The notes: generated by a model from the sequence alone, not told the origin. A DNA stretch of 28,780 nucleotides from Avichristensenella sp031549905 (GCA_031549905.1 JAVBPC010000058.1:1-28780), one strand, 5' to 3'; positions 1 through 8,321 are shown, counted from the first letter of the stretch. Translations and numbers: made by a program.

Positions 1-18
1 CATCCCCATGCAGGGATT

Positions 19-69
19 CTTAAGGGCCTTAGGCCCTTAAGCGGGGTCCAGGGGCGGCGCCCCTGGCGT
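19..69. repeat. Tandem hairpin repeat unit
   Basis: Two perfect inverted repeats sit side by side. The first has 10-base arms (CTTAAGGGCC at 19-28, complement at 32-41) and a 3-base loop. The second has 8-base arms (CCAGGGGC at 48-55, GCCCCTGG at 59-66) and a 3-base loop. Neither is followed directly by a T-run. GC-rich hairpins of this kind are typical of dispersed intergenic repeats in Clostridia, but copy number cannot be judged from one window. A second composite repeat of similar character lies at 22427-22556. Confidence 0.6.
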
Positions 70-72
70 CCC

Positions 73-92
73 CCCTCCCAGAGAGGGTTTTT
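73..92 (+). terminator. Intrinsic terminator upstream of the sugar kinase
   Basis: A 5-base stem (CCCTC at 73-77, GAGGG at 83-87) is followed directly by five T residues (88-92). It would end transcription entering from the left and so isolate the kinase gene at 145. The stem is short, so efficiency is uncertain. Confidence 0.45.
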
Positions 93-144
93 CTGTCAGT
101 TTGGGGAATAATACGCCGTGCAAATCTTCTCAAGGAGGCTGCCC

Positions 145-1056
145 ATGATCACCGTGCTTTCCATGTCCCCCTGCATTGACCACCGGATTGAGTTTGAAAC
201 TTTCCGCCTGGGTGAAACCAACAGGATTGCCGCGCAAACCTGGGAGGGAGCGGGAAAGGGCATCGATGTGGTGCTGGGCCTAAAGGCGCTTGGGGTGCCC
301 ACGCGCTGCATCGGACTGCTGGCGGATCAGGGAGGGCTTATCACCGACCGGCTGACGCGCCAGGGGATCACGTTTGATTTTCTGCCCGCGCCGGGTACCG
401 TACGTACCAATAGAAAGCTGCGCGATCGCTCAAGCAGCATCGTCACTGAGATCAACGAAACAAGCCCGGAAGCACCCAAAGCGTTGCTGGCAGCGGCAAT
501 GGAGCAGGCGGTCACCGCCGCGAAAGAGAGCGACTTCTTGGTGCTGAACGGCAGCTTGCCCACAGCCTGCCCGCCTGGCTGGTACGCCAATGTGATCCGC
601 CGCATACACGAAGAGGCGCCATCCTGCCGCTGCGTGCTGGATGCCGACGGCGAGCGCCTGACCCTGGGCATCCAGGCAAGGCCGTTCCTGATCAAGCCAA
701 ACTTGTCGGAATTATCGCAGGTAGCGGGAAGACCGATCAAAACCCTGGAAGAAATCGAGGCCGCCGCACGCGTGATGCGCGGGAAAGGCGCGGAAATTGT
801 CGTCGTTTCAATGGGGAAAGACGGCGCTTTTGCCGCTGATGGTGCTACTTCCGTGCATGTTCCCTCCATACCCATCGCCACAAAAACCACCACCGGCGCA
901 GGCGATGCGATGGTTTCGGGCCTTCTGGCCGCTTTTTCGGCGGGAGAAGGGTTAGAAGCGGCGCTGCGCATGGGCACGGCGACCGCAGCCGCGCGCTGCC
1001 AAAGCCCTTCAGACGCGTTTATTGACAAAAACGTGGTGGATTCCTTTCGCAAGTAA
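145..1056 (+). CDS. PfkB-family sugar kinase (1-phosphofructokinase-like)
   Basis: This 303-residue cytoplasmic kinase has the PfkB/ribokinase fold. The N-terminus (MITVLSMSPCID) matches the start typical of 1-phosphofructokinase and tagatose-6-phosphate kinase, which phosphorylate a sugar phosphate with ATP. The C-terminal signature TTGAGDAM carries the probable catalytic base Asp254, and KPNLSEL resembles the KPN-E segment of the family. The ATG at 145 is chosen because AAGGAGG at 132-138 precedes it at ideal spacing. A GTG at 118 is in frame, but that site would put the ribosome binding site inside the gene. The gene stands alone: no PTS gene or DeoR regulator is beside it, and spoIIE follows after 260 bases. 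The substrate cannot be assigned from sequence, since fructose 1-phosphate, tagatose 6-phosphate and others are possible. Confidence 0.85.
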   Translation: MITVLSMSPCIDHRIEFETFRLGETNRIAAQTWEGAGKGIDVVLGLKALGVPTRCIGLLADQGGLITDRLTRQGITFDFLPAPGTVRTNRKLRDRSSSIVTEINETSPEAPKALLAAAMEQAVTAAKESDFLVLNGSLPTACPPGWYANVIRRIHEEAPSCRCVLDADGERLTLGIQARPFLIKPNLSELSQVAGRPIKTLEEIEAAARVMRGKGAEIVVVSMGKDGAFAADGATSVHVPSIPIATKTTTGAGDAMVSGLLAAFSAGEGLEAALRMGTATAAARCQSPSDAFIDKNVVDSFRK

Positions 1057-1094
1057 ACGCTGATTTACCCGCATGGCGGCAGATACGGCGAATT

Positions 1095-1222
1095 TTCGAC
1101 AGGCGCGGCTGCCAAAGGCGGAATGCGGAAACCTTCGCGCAGAGCCATTTGCAAGGCGGAACCTGCAAAATCCGCTTTTTGCTCACTGAAAAGCAGGTTT
1201 CATGCTGCCCCATTTTGTCGAT
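1095..1222. promoter_or_regulatory. Candidate Spo0A boxes upstream of spoIIE
   Basis: TTCGACA at 1095-1101 is the exact complement of the Spo0A box TGTCGAA. TGTCGAT at 1216-1222 matches it in 6 of 7 positions. In Bacillus subtilis, spoIIE transcription depends on phosphorylated Spo0A, so boxes here fit the biology. They lie well upstream of the AT-rich -10 candidates (1291-1301), and 7-base matches occur by chance, so this is suggestive only. Confidence 0.4.
1156..1180 (+). terminator. Weak terminator after the sugar kinase
   Basis: GCGGA (1156-1160) pairs with TCCGC (1171-1175) across a 10-base loop, and five T residues follow at 1176-1180. The stem is only 5 bp, so this is a weak candidate. 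It sits 100 bases past the kinase stop codon. Confidence 0.4.
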
Positions 1223-1290
1223 CACCCGCCATTGTTCGCGGCGCAATTCAACAATGCCCACCCCCGCGCGCTAGTATACTTGTTCCATCA

Positions 1291-1301
1291 TATTATATAA
1301 T
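1291..1301 (+). promoter_or_regulatory. AT-rich -10 region of spoIIE
   Basis: TATTAT (1291-1296) and TATAAT (1296-1301) overlap just before the gene, and no convincing -35 box lies 16-18 bases upstream. A promoter with a good -10 box and no -35 box is the pattern expected when an activator such as Spo0A recruits the polymerase. The leader would be very short, about 10-15 bases before the ATG at 1317. Confidence 0.35.
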
Positions 1302-1316
1302 TTGGTGGTGGGGAAT

Positions 1317-3629
1317 ATGGCCCAACAGCAACGGCGCGCGTGGGCGGAAATTGGGTATCTCAACAAGGGCGCAGACGGCTGGTCGCGATTTACGCAGGCC
1401 GTGATGTCACAGCTCAATGCGCGCGGCGCGCTGGCACTGCTGGCCGCCGTGCTGCTATCCCAGGCAACGCTTCCAGGCGGCGCGATGGCTTTTTGCGTGC
1501 CGCTGGTGGCGGCTTTGCTTCTTTTGGAGATGCCCGCATGGCCCGCGCTCATCGGGTGCGCAGTGGGCATTCTGATCCGGTGGCAGCCGATTACCTTGGC
1601 AAACGGCTGGCAGCTGGCGGGGTGCGCGCTGCTGCTGGTCATCATCAGAAAAGGCTGGGACTGGAAGCCGTGGAAGGTGTCGCTGATGGCGGCCGCCGTG
1701 ATGCTGCCGCCGCTGCCGCTGGCCGTGGGCCGTTTTGACCAGATGATTATCTGCCTTTCCGGCGCGCTGGCGGCGGGCCTGCTGACGCCCGTGTATATGC
1801 GCGCGCTGTCCGCGATGACCACACAGCAGCCGTCCATCTCCAACGATGACAAGCTGTGCTGCCTGCTGATGGCGGCGGCGCTGGCGCTTGGCGCATCGTG
1901 GGTGCAGGCGCAGATGCTGTCGCTTTCGGTGGCGCTGGCAAGCCTTGTGGTGCTGGCCATCGCGCTGGCGGGGGGGCCGGGGCTTGCGCTGCCCGCCGGG
2001 GTTATGATGGGGCTTGCGCTGATGGTAGATGGCGCTTCCTTTGAAATGCTGGCGCTGCTTGCGGTGCTGGGCGGCCTTACGGGCGCACTGACGACCGGGC
2101 GCGGGCGCATTTTACCGCTGCTGGGCGGGCTGACCGGCTGCGCGCTGGTGGCGTATTTCCAGGGCGAACTGAACGGGGTCATTCAGCAGATTCCCTCGCT
2201 GGGCCTGGGCGCGATGCTGGCGCTGGCGCTGCCGCCCCGCGCGCTGGATACGCTGCGCGGGCTGCTGGAGCGCGAAATCCCTTTGCCGCCGGAAGCGGAT
2301 GCCACCGCCTCCGCATATCTGCTGGCCAACTATGCGGAAGCTACCGCCAGCATGGCGCGCGCGCTGCCCATCCCGGACGCCGCGCAGGATACGCCGCCGG
2401 TGGAGCTGCTCGCCTGCCGCCTGTGCACGGGGTGCGACCAGCAACAGGCCTGCTGGGACGCCCGCCAGCGGGAAACGATGAACCTGCTCAGCGGCGTGCT
2501 GCAAGCGTGCGCCGATGAAGCCGGGCCCGTAGAAGCGGAGCAGGCCGCCGAGCTGTTCGGCTGCGTGCGCGCCGGGGAAATATTTGGGCTCGCGTCATCT
2601 ATGATCGCGGGGCAGCTGCGCAAGGAGCGCGAGGACGCGCGGCGCCTGGAGGCGCGCGGCTGGGCGCTGCAACAGCTGCACGGGCAGGCGCGGTCGCTGC
2701 TGTCGCTGGCGGAGCAGATGGGCGATGTGGATCAGGATGCGCTGCGCGCCCGCCAGGCTATCTGCCTGGCAATGCCCGCGCTGCGCGGCAGACCGGATGC
2801 GCTGACCGTGTGCACGCTGGATGGCAAGCTGCATGTGTGGCTGGATATCCAGTGCGGCGACGGGCAGGCAGACAGGCTGGCGCAGGCGCTGGGCGCGGCG
2901 CTGGACAGGCCGATGGAGCTATTGGAACTGAACCAGCGGCGGGATGCGCTGCTGTTTGTGGAAAGGCCCAGGTTCCGCCTGACGATAGGCCGCACGGGCA
3001 TGCCCATCGAAGGGGAAGAGATTTCCGGCGACTGCACGCTGTGTGAGCGGCTGGGCGCGAAAAACTACATGATTGCGCTGTCGGATGGTATGGGCAGCGG
3101 CCGCGCCGCGCGCGAAGAAAGCCGCGCCGCGCTGGATCTGCTGCACCAGGCGCTTCGGGCCGGATACCGCCGGGGAGACGCGCTGCGCACGGTCAATGGG
3201 CTGATGGTGGCCTGCCGCGGCGATGAAATGTTCTCCACAATGGACCTGTGCGTGGTTGATCTGGATAGCGGGGAAGCTTCGCTTGAGAAGCTGGGCGCGT
3301 GCTCTTCATTCCTGCTTAGGCAGGGGCGGTGCAAGCGGATTTCCGGCGACGCGCTGCCCATGGGCATCCTGGAATCCGTAAGGCCAAGGACGCTTGCCGC
3401 GCGCCTGCAGCCGGGTGATCTGCTGCTGATGGTATCCGACGGCGTCGTGGATGCGTTCGGCGGGGATGATCCGCAATTCCTGCGCGCGCTGGGCGGGCTT
3501 TCTTCGCAGGAACACACGCCCACCCCGCAAAAGTTCGCCGATGTGTTGCTGCGCCGCGCGTTTGAAAAGACTGGCGGGGCGGCGCTGGATGACATGACCG
3601 TGCTGGTTGCCAGGGTTGAGGAGCAGTAG
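1317..3629 (+). CDS. spoIIE: Stage II sporulation protein E (SpoIIE), PP2C-type phosphatase
   Basis: SpoIIE dephosphorylates the anti-anti-sigma factor SpoIIAA-P, which frees sigma-F in the forespore, and it also localises to the division septum. From the ATG at 1317 the protein has 770 residues, close to the family's usual 800. The N-terminal third is a run of hydrophobic segments (about ten). A central region includes the cysteine cluster CRLCTGCDQQQACW. The C-terminal PP2C domain has SDGMGSG (Asp590), MVSDGVVDAF (Asp708) and DDMTV (Asp758-Asp759), the expected metal-binding acidic positions. Start: TTG 1302 and GTG 1305/1308 are also in frame, but GGTGGTGGGG just ahead of ATG 1317 works better as its ribosome binding site. 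The gene marks the host as an endospore former. Confidence 0.95.
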   Translation: MAQQQRRAWAEIGYLNKGADGWSRFTQAVMSQLNARGALALLAAVLLSQATLPGGAMAFCVPLVAALLLLEMPAWPALIGCAVGILIRWQPITLANGWQLAGCALLLVIIRKGWDWKPWKVSLMAAAVMLPPLPLAVGRFDQMIICLSGALAAGLLTPVYMRALSAMTTQQPSISNDDKLCCLLMAAALALGASWVQAQMLSLSVALASLVVLAIALAGGPGLALPAGVMMGLALMVDGASFEMLALLAVLGGLTGALTTGRGRILPLLGGLTGCALVAYFQGELNGVIQQIPSLGLGAMLALALPPRALDTLRGLLEREIPLPPEADATASAYLLANYAEATASMARALPIPDAAQDTPPVELLACRLCTGCDQQQACWDARQRETMNLLSGVLQACADEAGPVEAEQAAELFGCVRAGEIFGLASSMIAGQLRKEREDARRLEARGWALQQLHGQARSLLSLAEQMGDVDQDALRARQAICLAMPALRGRPDALTVCTLDGKLHVWLDIQCGDGQADRLAQALGAALDRPMELLELNQRRDALLFVERPRFRLTIGRTGMPIEGEEISGDCTLCERLGAKNYMIALSDGMGSGRAAREESRAALDLLHQALRAGYRRGDALRTVNGLMVACRGDEMFSTMDLCVVDLDSGEASLEKLGACSSFLLRQGRCKRISGDALPMGILESVRPRTLAARLQPGDLLLMVSDGVVDAFGGDDPQFLRALGGLSSQEHTPTPQKFADVLLRRAFEKTGGAALDDMTVLVARVEEQ

Positions 3630-3719
3630 ACTGCCTGAAAGAACCCCACCCCATGTAAGCCATACCACACAGCATTGCGATACCTTTGCTCAATTAAACA
3701 CCCACTCCCCTCATCTTCA

Positions 3720-3752
3720 CCGCGCGGGCAACACGCCCGTGCGGTACTTTTT
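3720..3752 (+). terminator. spoIIE terminator
   Basis: A 10-base stem (CCGCGCGGGC at 3720-3729 with GCCCGTGCGG at 3735-3744, one G-T pair) closes a 5-base loop and is followed by TACTTTTT. It separates spoIIE from the sugar operon. It is the first element in the 317-base gene-free region 3630-3946; the other elements are listed separately. Confidence 0.85.
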
Positions 3753-3758
3753 ACGCTA

Positions 3759-3773
3759 TGAAAACGTTTCACT
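3759..3773 (+). promoter_or_regulatory. Upstream operator copy (LacI/GalR-family type)
   Basis: TGAAAACGTTTCACT contains the palindromic core AAACGTTT typical of LacI/GalR-family operators. Fourteen bases (GAAAACGTTTCACT, 3760-3773) recur exactly, in inverted orientation, at 3899-3912. The copy lies about 90 bases upstream of the -35 box. That is a suitable position for repression by DNA looping with the downstream copy, or for activation. The likely ligand is the LacI-type protein encoded at 16332; a CcpA cre site is the alternative. Confidence 0.7.
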
Positions 3774-3860
3774 AATATTTCTCCAACAATATGCGCGATC
3801 CGTATGCAATTTGTAAATCCTACCGTAATATGCTTAAGAAATTATTTTTATTTTAGAGGA

Positions 3861-3889
3861 TTGCTATTATTTCCCAAATCGTGTACAAT
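3861..3889 (+). promoter_or_regulatory. Sigma-A promoter of the sugar operon
   Basis: TTGCTA (3861-3866) and TACAAT (3884-3889) are separated by exactly 17 bases. Transcription would start near 3896, directly in front of the second operator copy, leaving a leader of about 50 bases before the ATG at 3947. This is the only clear promoter found for the genes from 3947 to 22477. Confidence 0.7.
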
Positions 3890-3898
3890 AAATCCACA

Positions 3899-3914
3899 AG
3901 TGAAACGTTTTCGT
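3899..3914 (-). promoter_or_regulatory. Downstream operator copy at the transcription start
   Basis: AGTGAAACGTTTTC (3899-3912) is the exact reverse complement of 14 bases of the upstream copy at 3760-3773. It covers the first transcribed bases after the promoter at 3861-3889. A bound repressor there would block initiation or early elongation. Confidence 0.7.
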
Positions 3915-3946
3915 AACGTTCGCAAATTGAGTAGGAGGAAGATCGC

Positions 3947-5344
3947 ATGAGAAAAACCCTTGCGCTGATTCTGTCCCTGGTTCTGTGCCTCTCTGTAGGC
4001 CTTAGCGCCACGAGCGCCCTGGCCCAGGAGGATATCACCCTCCGTTTCCTCGCGTGGGGCATTGGCACCGCCGAGGAAAACGGCGTCACCCGCCAGATGC
4101 TGGCCGAGTTCACCAACCGTTTCGGCATCAAGATTGAGATCCTCGAAGTGCCCAAGAACGCGGACGGCACCGACATGAGCTACACCCAGTACCTGACGAC
4201 GCTGGCCTCCCAGCAGCAGCTGCCGGATGTGTTCATGCAGACCAGCATTCCGGATACCGTATCCAGCGGCTGGGCGTACAACATTTCTGAATACGCGCAG
4301 GATGACCCCGAGTACCTCTCCGTTGTCGAAGCGCTGCGCAACGGCGGCGTCATCAACGGCCACGTTTACTCCGTGCCCGCCAGCATGCACATGGTCGGCA
4401 TGGCGCAGAACCTGTCTCTGATGGAAGAGCTGAACCTGGACCCCCTTGGCTACACCTACACGATGGATGAGCTGGCCGCGCAGATCGCCGCCTGCACCAC
4501 CGCCACCACCAAGGGCATCCACGGTATCTCCATGGCCGACTGGGGCGTATTCGCGCTCGATCCCTCCAAGGGCATGGGCTGGTTCACGTTTGACGGCGAA
4601 AAGTACAACCACGCCAGCCCTGAGTTTGCCGAGGTCATCGGAATCTTCCGTGACATCGTAACCAAGGGCCAGACCAGCCACGACGCGTACACCGACCCCA
4701 CCACCTGGATGCCCGAGGGCATGACGGCGGGGCAGGCGTGGCCGCAGGGCTTGGTAGGCTTCTCTTACATGGCCACCTATGAGCTGGGCGCCATGATGCG
4801 CGGCGAGCTGCCCTTTGAGGCGGACCTGTTCCCGCTGCCCAATGAGACGATGGTCGTGCTGCCGGACAACTATTTCATCGGCGCCAACACCGCTCACCCG
4901 GCGGAGGCGTACAAGCTGGCCTCCTGGCTGACGTACAGCACCGAGGGCGTGCTGCAGAAGATTGAGTTCATTAAAAACACCGAAGGCGCCTCCTTCAGCG
5001 GCGTGCCGATCAACCCGGGCTATGTCCCCGAGGTCGACGCGTTCTTCCTGGAGAGCTACCAGAACATGCCCAACTTCATGAAGATGTACAACGCTTTGAA
5101 CGAGAAGCCGGAAAATGTCGTTGTTGAAATCTTCAAGACCACGCCGGGCTATGCCAACTCCCGCTGGGATGCCGACACCGGCGTCATCGGCACCGTGGAT
5201 GGCGAGCAGAAGTCCCTGACGATGTCCCAGCTGCTGACGCAGATCATCAAGGGGCAGCTGAACCTGGCGGACTACGCGGCGGATATCGAGCGCATCACCA
5301 ACCGCTGCTACCAGGATGCGGTAGAAGTGCTGAAGGATTTCTAA
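3947..5344 (+). CDS. Secreted CUT1-type sugar-binding protein (extracellular solute-binding, family 1)
   Basis: This 465-residue protein has the size and two-lobe character of ABC importer binding proteins for oligosaccharides. It has a typical signal peptide (positively charged start, hydrophobic core, SALA before QEDITLRF) with a type I cleavage site near residue 27. The only cysteine in the signal (LVLC) does not fit a lipobox, so no lipid anchor is predicted, which is unusual for a monoderm Firmicute. AGGAGG at 3933-3938 supports the start. It is the first gene of the operon and is followed by a strong stem-loop, as expected if it is expressed more than the genes after it. Its ligand is inferred from downstream enzymes to be a beta-1,2-gluco-oligosaccharide. 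Which permease pair it serves is unknown. Confidence 0.9.
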   Translation: MRKTLALILSLVLCLSVGLSATSALAQEDITLRFLAWGIGTAEENGVTRQMLAEFTNRFGIKIEILEVPKNADGTDMSYTQYLTTLASQQQLPDVFMQTSIPDTVSSGWAYNISEYAQDDPEYLSVVEALRNGGVINGHVYSVPASMHMVGMAQNLSLMEELNLDPLGYTYTMDELAAQIAACTTATTKGIHGISMADWGVFALDPSKGMGWFTFDGEKYNHASPEFAEVIGIFRDIVTKGQTSHDAYTDPTTWMPEGMTAGQAWPQGLVGFSYMATYELGAMMRGELPFEADLFPLPNETMVVLPDNYFIGANTAHPAEAYKLASWLTYSTEGVLQKIEFIKNTEGASFSGVPINPGYVPEVDAFFLESYQNMPNFMKMYNALNEKPENVVVEIFKTTPGYANSRWDADTGVIGTVDGEQKSLTMSQLLTQIIKGQLNLADYAADIERITNRCYQDAVEVLKDF

Positions 5345-5370
5345 ACGCGATCATCAAACATAAACCTTTA

Positions 5371-5397
5371 CGGCCGGGGGACGCTCTCCCCCGGCCG
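5371..5397 (+). promoter_or_regulatory. Stem-loop after the binding-protein gene (mRNA stabiliser or attenuator)
   Basis: A perfect 11-bp stem (CGGCCGGGGGA at 5371-5381, complement at 5387-5397) closes a 5-base loop in the 91-base gap between the two solute-binding genes. CATCAAAAG follows, with no T-run, so it does not look like an intrinsic terminator. In other sugar-import operons (for example malE-malF) such hairpins protect the 5' mRNA segment and raise the amount of binding protein relative to the permeases. That role is inferred here. Confidence 0.7.
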
Positions 5398-5435
5398 CAT
5401 CAAAAGACTCTCACCACGCGAAAGGCGGGATACGC

Positions 5436-8321
5436 ATGAGCAAGAAATGGAAGCGAATCATTTTCCTTTCCGTTTTTGCCTTGCTTCTCGCCTTTGTTGC
5501 GCTTTCCGCACAGTCCGGCGCGGCGTATAGCAAGCGGTTGATAGAGCAATCGACAGTTCCGACGCTTTCCGCGGCGATTGGGCCAATGGAGGCCGTTTCC
5601 CCCGCAACGGAAAGTCGAGATAGCATCCTCGGCACACTGTCCACGCCGGAAGGCTTTATATGGAACGATGTTTCCACCGTTAGCGCTGTCTTTTCCATCC
5701 CAACAAGCGGCTGTTACCAAATACAGATCGATTACCTGCCCCTGCACGAAAACTACGAAACCATCCTCATTGACCTGTCGGTGGACGGCATCCCCGCCCC
5801 CGCCGCGCAGCAGAGCATTCCTCTTTACGCCGCGTTCGGGTTTGAAAGCATGGATTTCGCCGTAAACGACCGGGGAGATGAACTGTATCCTGAGCAGTAC
5901 ATTCTGCCGGTATGGTTGACGGAAACCCTGCGCCACGGCACCGAAGCGCACGACGCAAGCCGCATCACGCTGGATCTGTCCGCCGGGGAACACATCCTTA
6001 CCCTCGCAGAGGGCGACGGCGCGGTGCAAATCGGCGCAATCCGCCTGATTCCCGCGGGGGAAATGCCCACCTATGAAGCATACCGCGCCGCGCTGCCGGA
6101 TGCGCCCGTCATCAACACGCTGAACATCATCCAGGCTGAGAAATTTTCATACAAAAACAAGAACGCTATCTCGCTGGTCAACAACGCAAACCCCGTCGCC
6201 ACGCCTTACGACACCCATAACCTGTTTCTCAACACCATTGACGGCAAAACATTCAAAAATCACATGGACCGCCTGGCGTACGTTGTTGATATCCCGGAAA
6301 CGGGCTACTACGCGCTGGGCCTGAAAGCCGCGATGCCGGGCAAGACCGACTCGCCGGTGTTCATTGACATTGAAATTGACGGAAGCATCCCTTTTGATGC
6401 GTTCCAAACGATAAACCTGCCTTTCCATAAGGGTATGTACAATCATCTTCTGCAAGATACCCCCGTCTACCTCACCCAGGGCACGCACGAAATTGCCATC
6501 CTGCTCAATGACAAACCCTACCACGATATCATTCTGCCGCTGCAAAGCATTGTGGATGAGGTAAGCGCCCTGGGCATCAACCTGCAAAAGATCAGCGGGG
6601 GCAGCCAGGATAAAAACCGCGAATGGGTCATTGCCGATTACCTGCCGAACATGGTAACTGACCTAAAACGCTGGAACGGAGAATTGGCGCAAATCGAAGC
6701 TGCGCTGCTAACGCTGACCGGCGGCGTATCTTCCGAAGAGATTCAGAATATCTCCATTGCGATGCGCCAGATCGAAAAGCTGATCGCAAAGCCAAACGAC
6801 GCGCCCAAGCGGCTGGCGCTGCTGTCTCAGGGCAGCAGTTCCGCGCTGCAGGTGCTGTCGAAGGTGCTGTTGCTGGTGCACGCGCAGTCGCTTTCGCTGG
6901 ATGCGGTGCTGGTCGGCCTGCCGGCTGATCCGGCCGAACTGCCCATCACCACCGGCAACTATGCATTTGCCATCTCCGAAACGGCGAAGCAGCTGGCCCG
7001 CTCATTCAGCAACGACGCGAAGGCGATGACAGATGACGACAACACCATCGAGATATGGGTCAAGCGCTCACGGCAATATGTGGATGTGCTGGCTTCGCTG
7101 ACGGAAGAGAGCTTCACGCTGAAAAACGGCACCAAGGTGCGGTTCTCTTTGTTCACCGACATTTCCAAGCTTACCTTGGCCAACGCCGCGGGCCGCCAGC
7201 CCGACCTGGTGCTGGGCCTGGACTCCTACGCGATCAACGACCTGGCGCTGCGCGGCTCTCTGACCGACCTGCGCGGGCTTCCCGGCATCAATGACTACAT
7301 CGGCCGTGTGGCGCCCGGCTCGCTGCTGCAAATGATCATCGACGACGGGCTATACGGACTGCCGGAAACGCAATCGTTCAGCCTGCTGTTCTACCGCAAG
7401 GATATCCTGGATGCCTACGGTTGGAAAGTGCCCAGCACCTGGCAGGATGTGACGCTGATGCTGTCCGCCCTGCAACGCTCCGGCATGAACTTCTACACGC
7501 CGCTGGCGTCATCGGATGCGTTCAAATCCTGGCCCGCAACGATGCCCTTCTTTGCGCAGTTTGGGTCGGATATCTTCTCTACTACGCGCGTGGGCACCGC
7601 CATTTCGGAAGAGGCGGGCATCCAGGCGATGTCCTTCATGACCAACCTGTTCAAGATTTACGGTATGCCGATGCAGGTCGCAAGCTTTTACAACGATTTC
7701 CGTTCGGGCCGCATCCCCATCGGCGTGGCAGCGTTCAGCACCTACCTGGAGCTAACCTACGGCGCGCCGGAACTGACCGGCCACTGGAGCGTGGCGCTGA
7801 CGCCCGGCATCCCGGACGCATCGGGCGAAGTGCAGCGCTGGACCACCGGCGGCAGCAACGCCGTGTGCATCTTTGAGGCAAGCGACAAGAAGGCGCAGGC
7901 GTGGGAATTCCTGCAGTGGTGGCTTGCTACCGATACGCAGGTGCGCTATGCCGAAAAGCTGCAAAACATGTACGGCCAGGAGTTCCTGTGGCTCAGCGGC
8001 AACCTGGAGGCGCTGGCACAGCTGCCCATCCCCAAGGAACACCTGGATGTGGTGATGGAGCAAATTCAGTGGATTCACGAAGCCCCGAAGATCCCCGGCG
8101 GCTACTATACCGAGCGGCAGGTCAGCGATGCGTTTTCGCACATCGTGTATGACGGCATGGATGTCAGAAGCGCGATGGACCAGGCCGCGATGATCGGCGA
8201 CCGCGAAATAGAGCGCAAGCTGCGCGAGTTTAAGTACATGGATGACCAGGGCGTGCTGGTAAAGCCCTACACCGTGCCATCGATTGAGCAAGTGAGGGGG
8301 TGGCTGGATGCTGGCCGCTAA
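5436..8321 (+). CDS. Fusion of two carbohydrate-binding-like modules with a family 1 solute-binding domain
   Basis: The 961 residues are about twice the length of an ordinary sugar-binding protein. An N-terminal hydrophobic segment (residues 8-28) serves as signal peptide or anchor and has no lipobox cysteine. Residues about 70-215 and 228-380 are two beta-rich modules that resemble CBM6/CBM35-like sandwiches: both contain a GYY- or GCY-type strand and an aromatic-rich loop, and each ends in a strand preceded by a G-H-type turn (SAGEHILTL, TQGTHEIAIL). Residues 390-500 are mostly helical. Residues 537-961 form the solute-binding domain, with typical stretches such as GLPETQSFSLLFYRKDIL and TTGGSNAVCIF. 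The next gene, a permease, overlaps its end by 14 bases, so this protein most likely delivers substrate to permease pair A. It may bind polymeric glucan through the modules and hand oligosaccharides to the binding domain. The ligand is not known. Confidence 0.85.
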   Translation: MSKKWKRIIFLSVFALLLAFVALSAQSGAAYSKRLIEQSTVPTLSAAIGPMEAVSPATESRDSILGTLSTPEGFIWNDVSTVSAVFSIPTSGCYQIQIDYLPLHENYETILIDLSVDGIPAPAAQQSIPLYAAFGFESMDFAVNDRGDELYPEQYILPVWLTETLRHGTEAHDASRITLDLSAGEHILTLAEGDGAVQIGAIRLIPAGEMPTYEAYRAALPDAPVINTLNIIQAEKFSYKNKNAISLVNNANPVATPYDTHNLFLNTIDGKTFKNHMDRLAYVVDIPETGYYALGLKAAMPGKTDSPVFIDIEIDGSIPFDAFQTINLPFHKGMYNHLLQDTPVYLTQGTHEIAILLNDKPYHDIILPLQSIVDEVSALGINLQKISGGSQDKNREWVIADYLPNMVTDLKRWNGELAQIEAALLTLTGGVSSEEIQNISIAMRQIEKLIAKPNDAPKRLALLSQGSSSALQVLSKVLLLVHAQSLSLDAVLVGLPADPAELPITTGNYAFAISETAKQLARSFSNDAKAMTDDDNTIEIWVKRSRQYVDVLASLTEESFTLKNGTKVRFSLFTDISKLTLANAAGRQPDLVLGLDSYAINDLALRGSLTDLRGLPGINDYIGRVAPGSLLQMIIDDGLYGLPETQSFSLLFYRKDILDAYGWKVPSTWQDVTLMLSALQRSGMNFYTPLASSDAFKSWPATMPFFAQFGSDIFSTTRVGTAISEEAGIQAMSFMTNLFKIYGMPMQVASFYNDFRSGRIPIGVAAFSTYLELTYGAPELTGHWSVALTPGIPDASGEVQRWTTGGSNAVCIFEASDKKAQAWEFLQWWLATDTQVRYAEKLQNMYGQEFLWLSGNLEALAQLPIPKEHLDVVMEQIQWIHEAPKIPGGYYTERQVSDAFSHIVYDGMDVRSAMDQAAMIGDREIERKLREFKYMDDQGVLVKPYTVPSIEQVRGWLDAGR

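Noticed and set aside
145..1056. Linking the sugar kinase to the glucan operon
   Set aside because: It is separated by spoIIE and terminators, and glucose 1-phosphate from phosphorolysis would need a phosphoglucomutase, not a PfkB kinase.
1057..1301. Possible small gene or repeat between the kinase and spoIIE
   Set aside because: Short open frames on both strands lack ribosome binding sites and coding character; only a weak terminator and Spo0A-like boxes can be supported.
3759..3773. Firm assignment of the operators as CcpA cre sites
   Set aside because: The sites lack full agreement with the 14-base cre consensus and a LacI-type regulator is encoded in the operon; cre remains only an alternative.
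3848..4897. 349-codon minus-strand frame over the first binding protein
   Set aside because: It would cover the promoter and operators and overlaps a well-supported gene; composition is that of a shadow frame.
5371..5397. Reading the stem-loop as an intrinsic terminator
   Set aside because: No T-run follows on either strand, and downstream genes have no promoter of their own that I can see.
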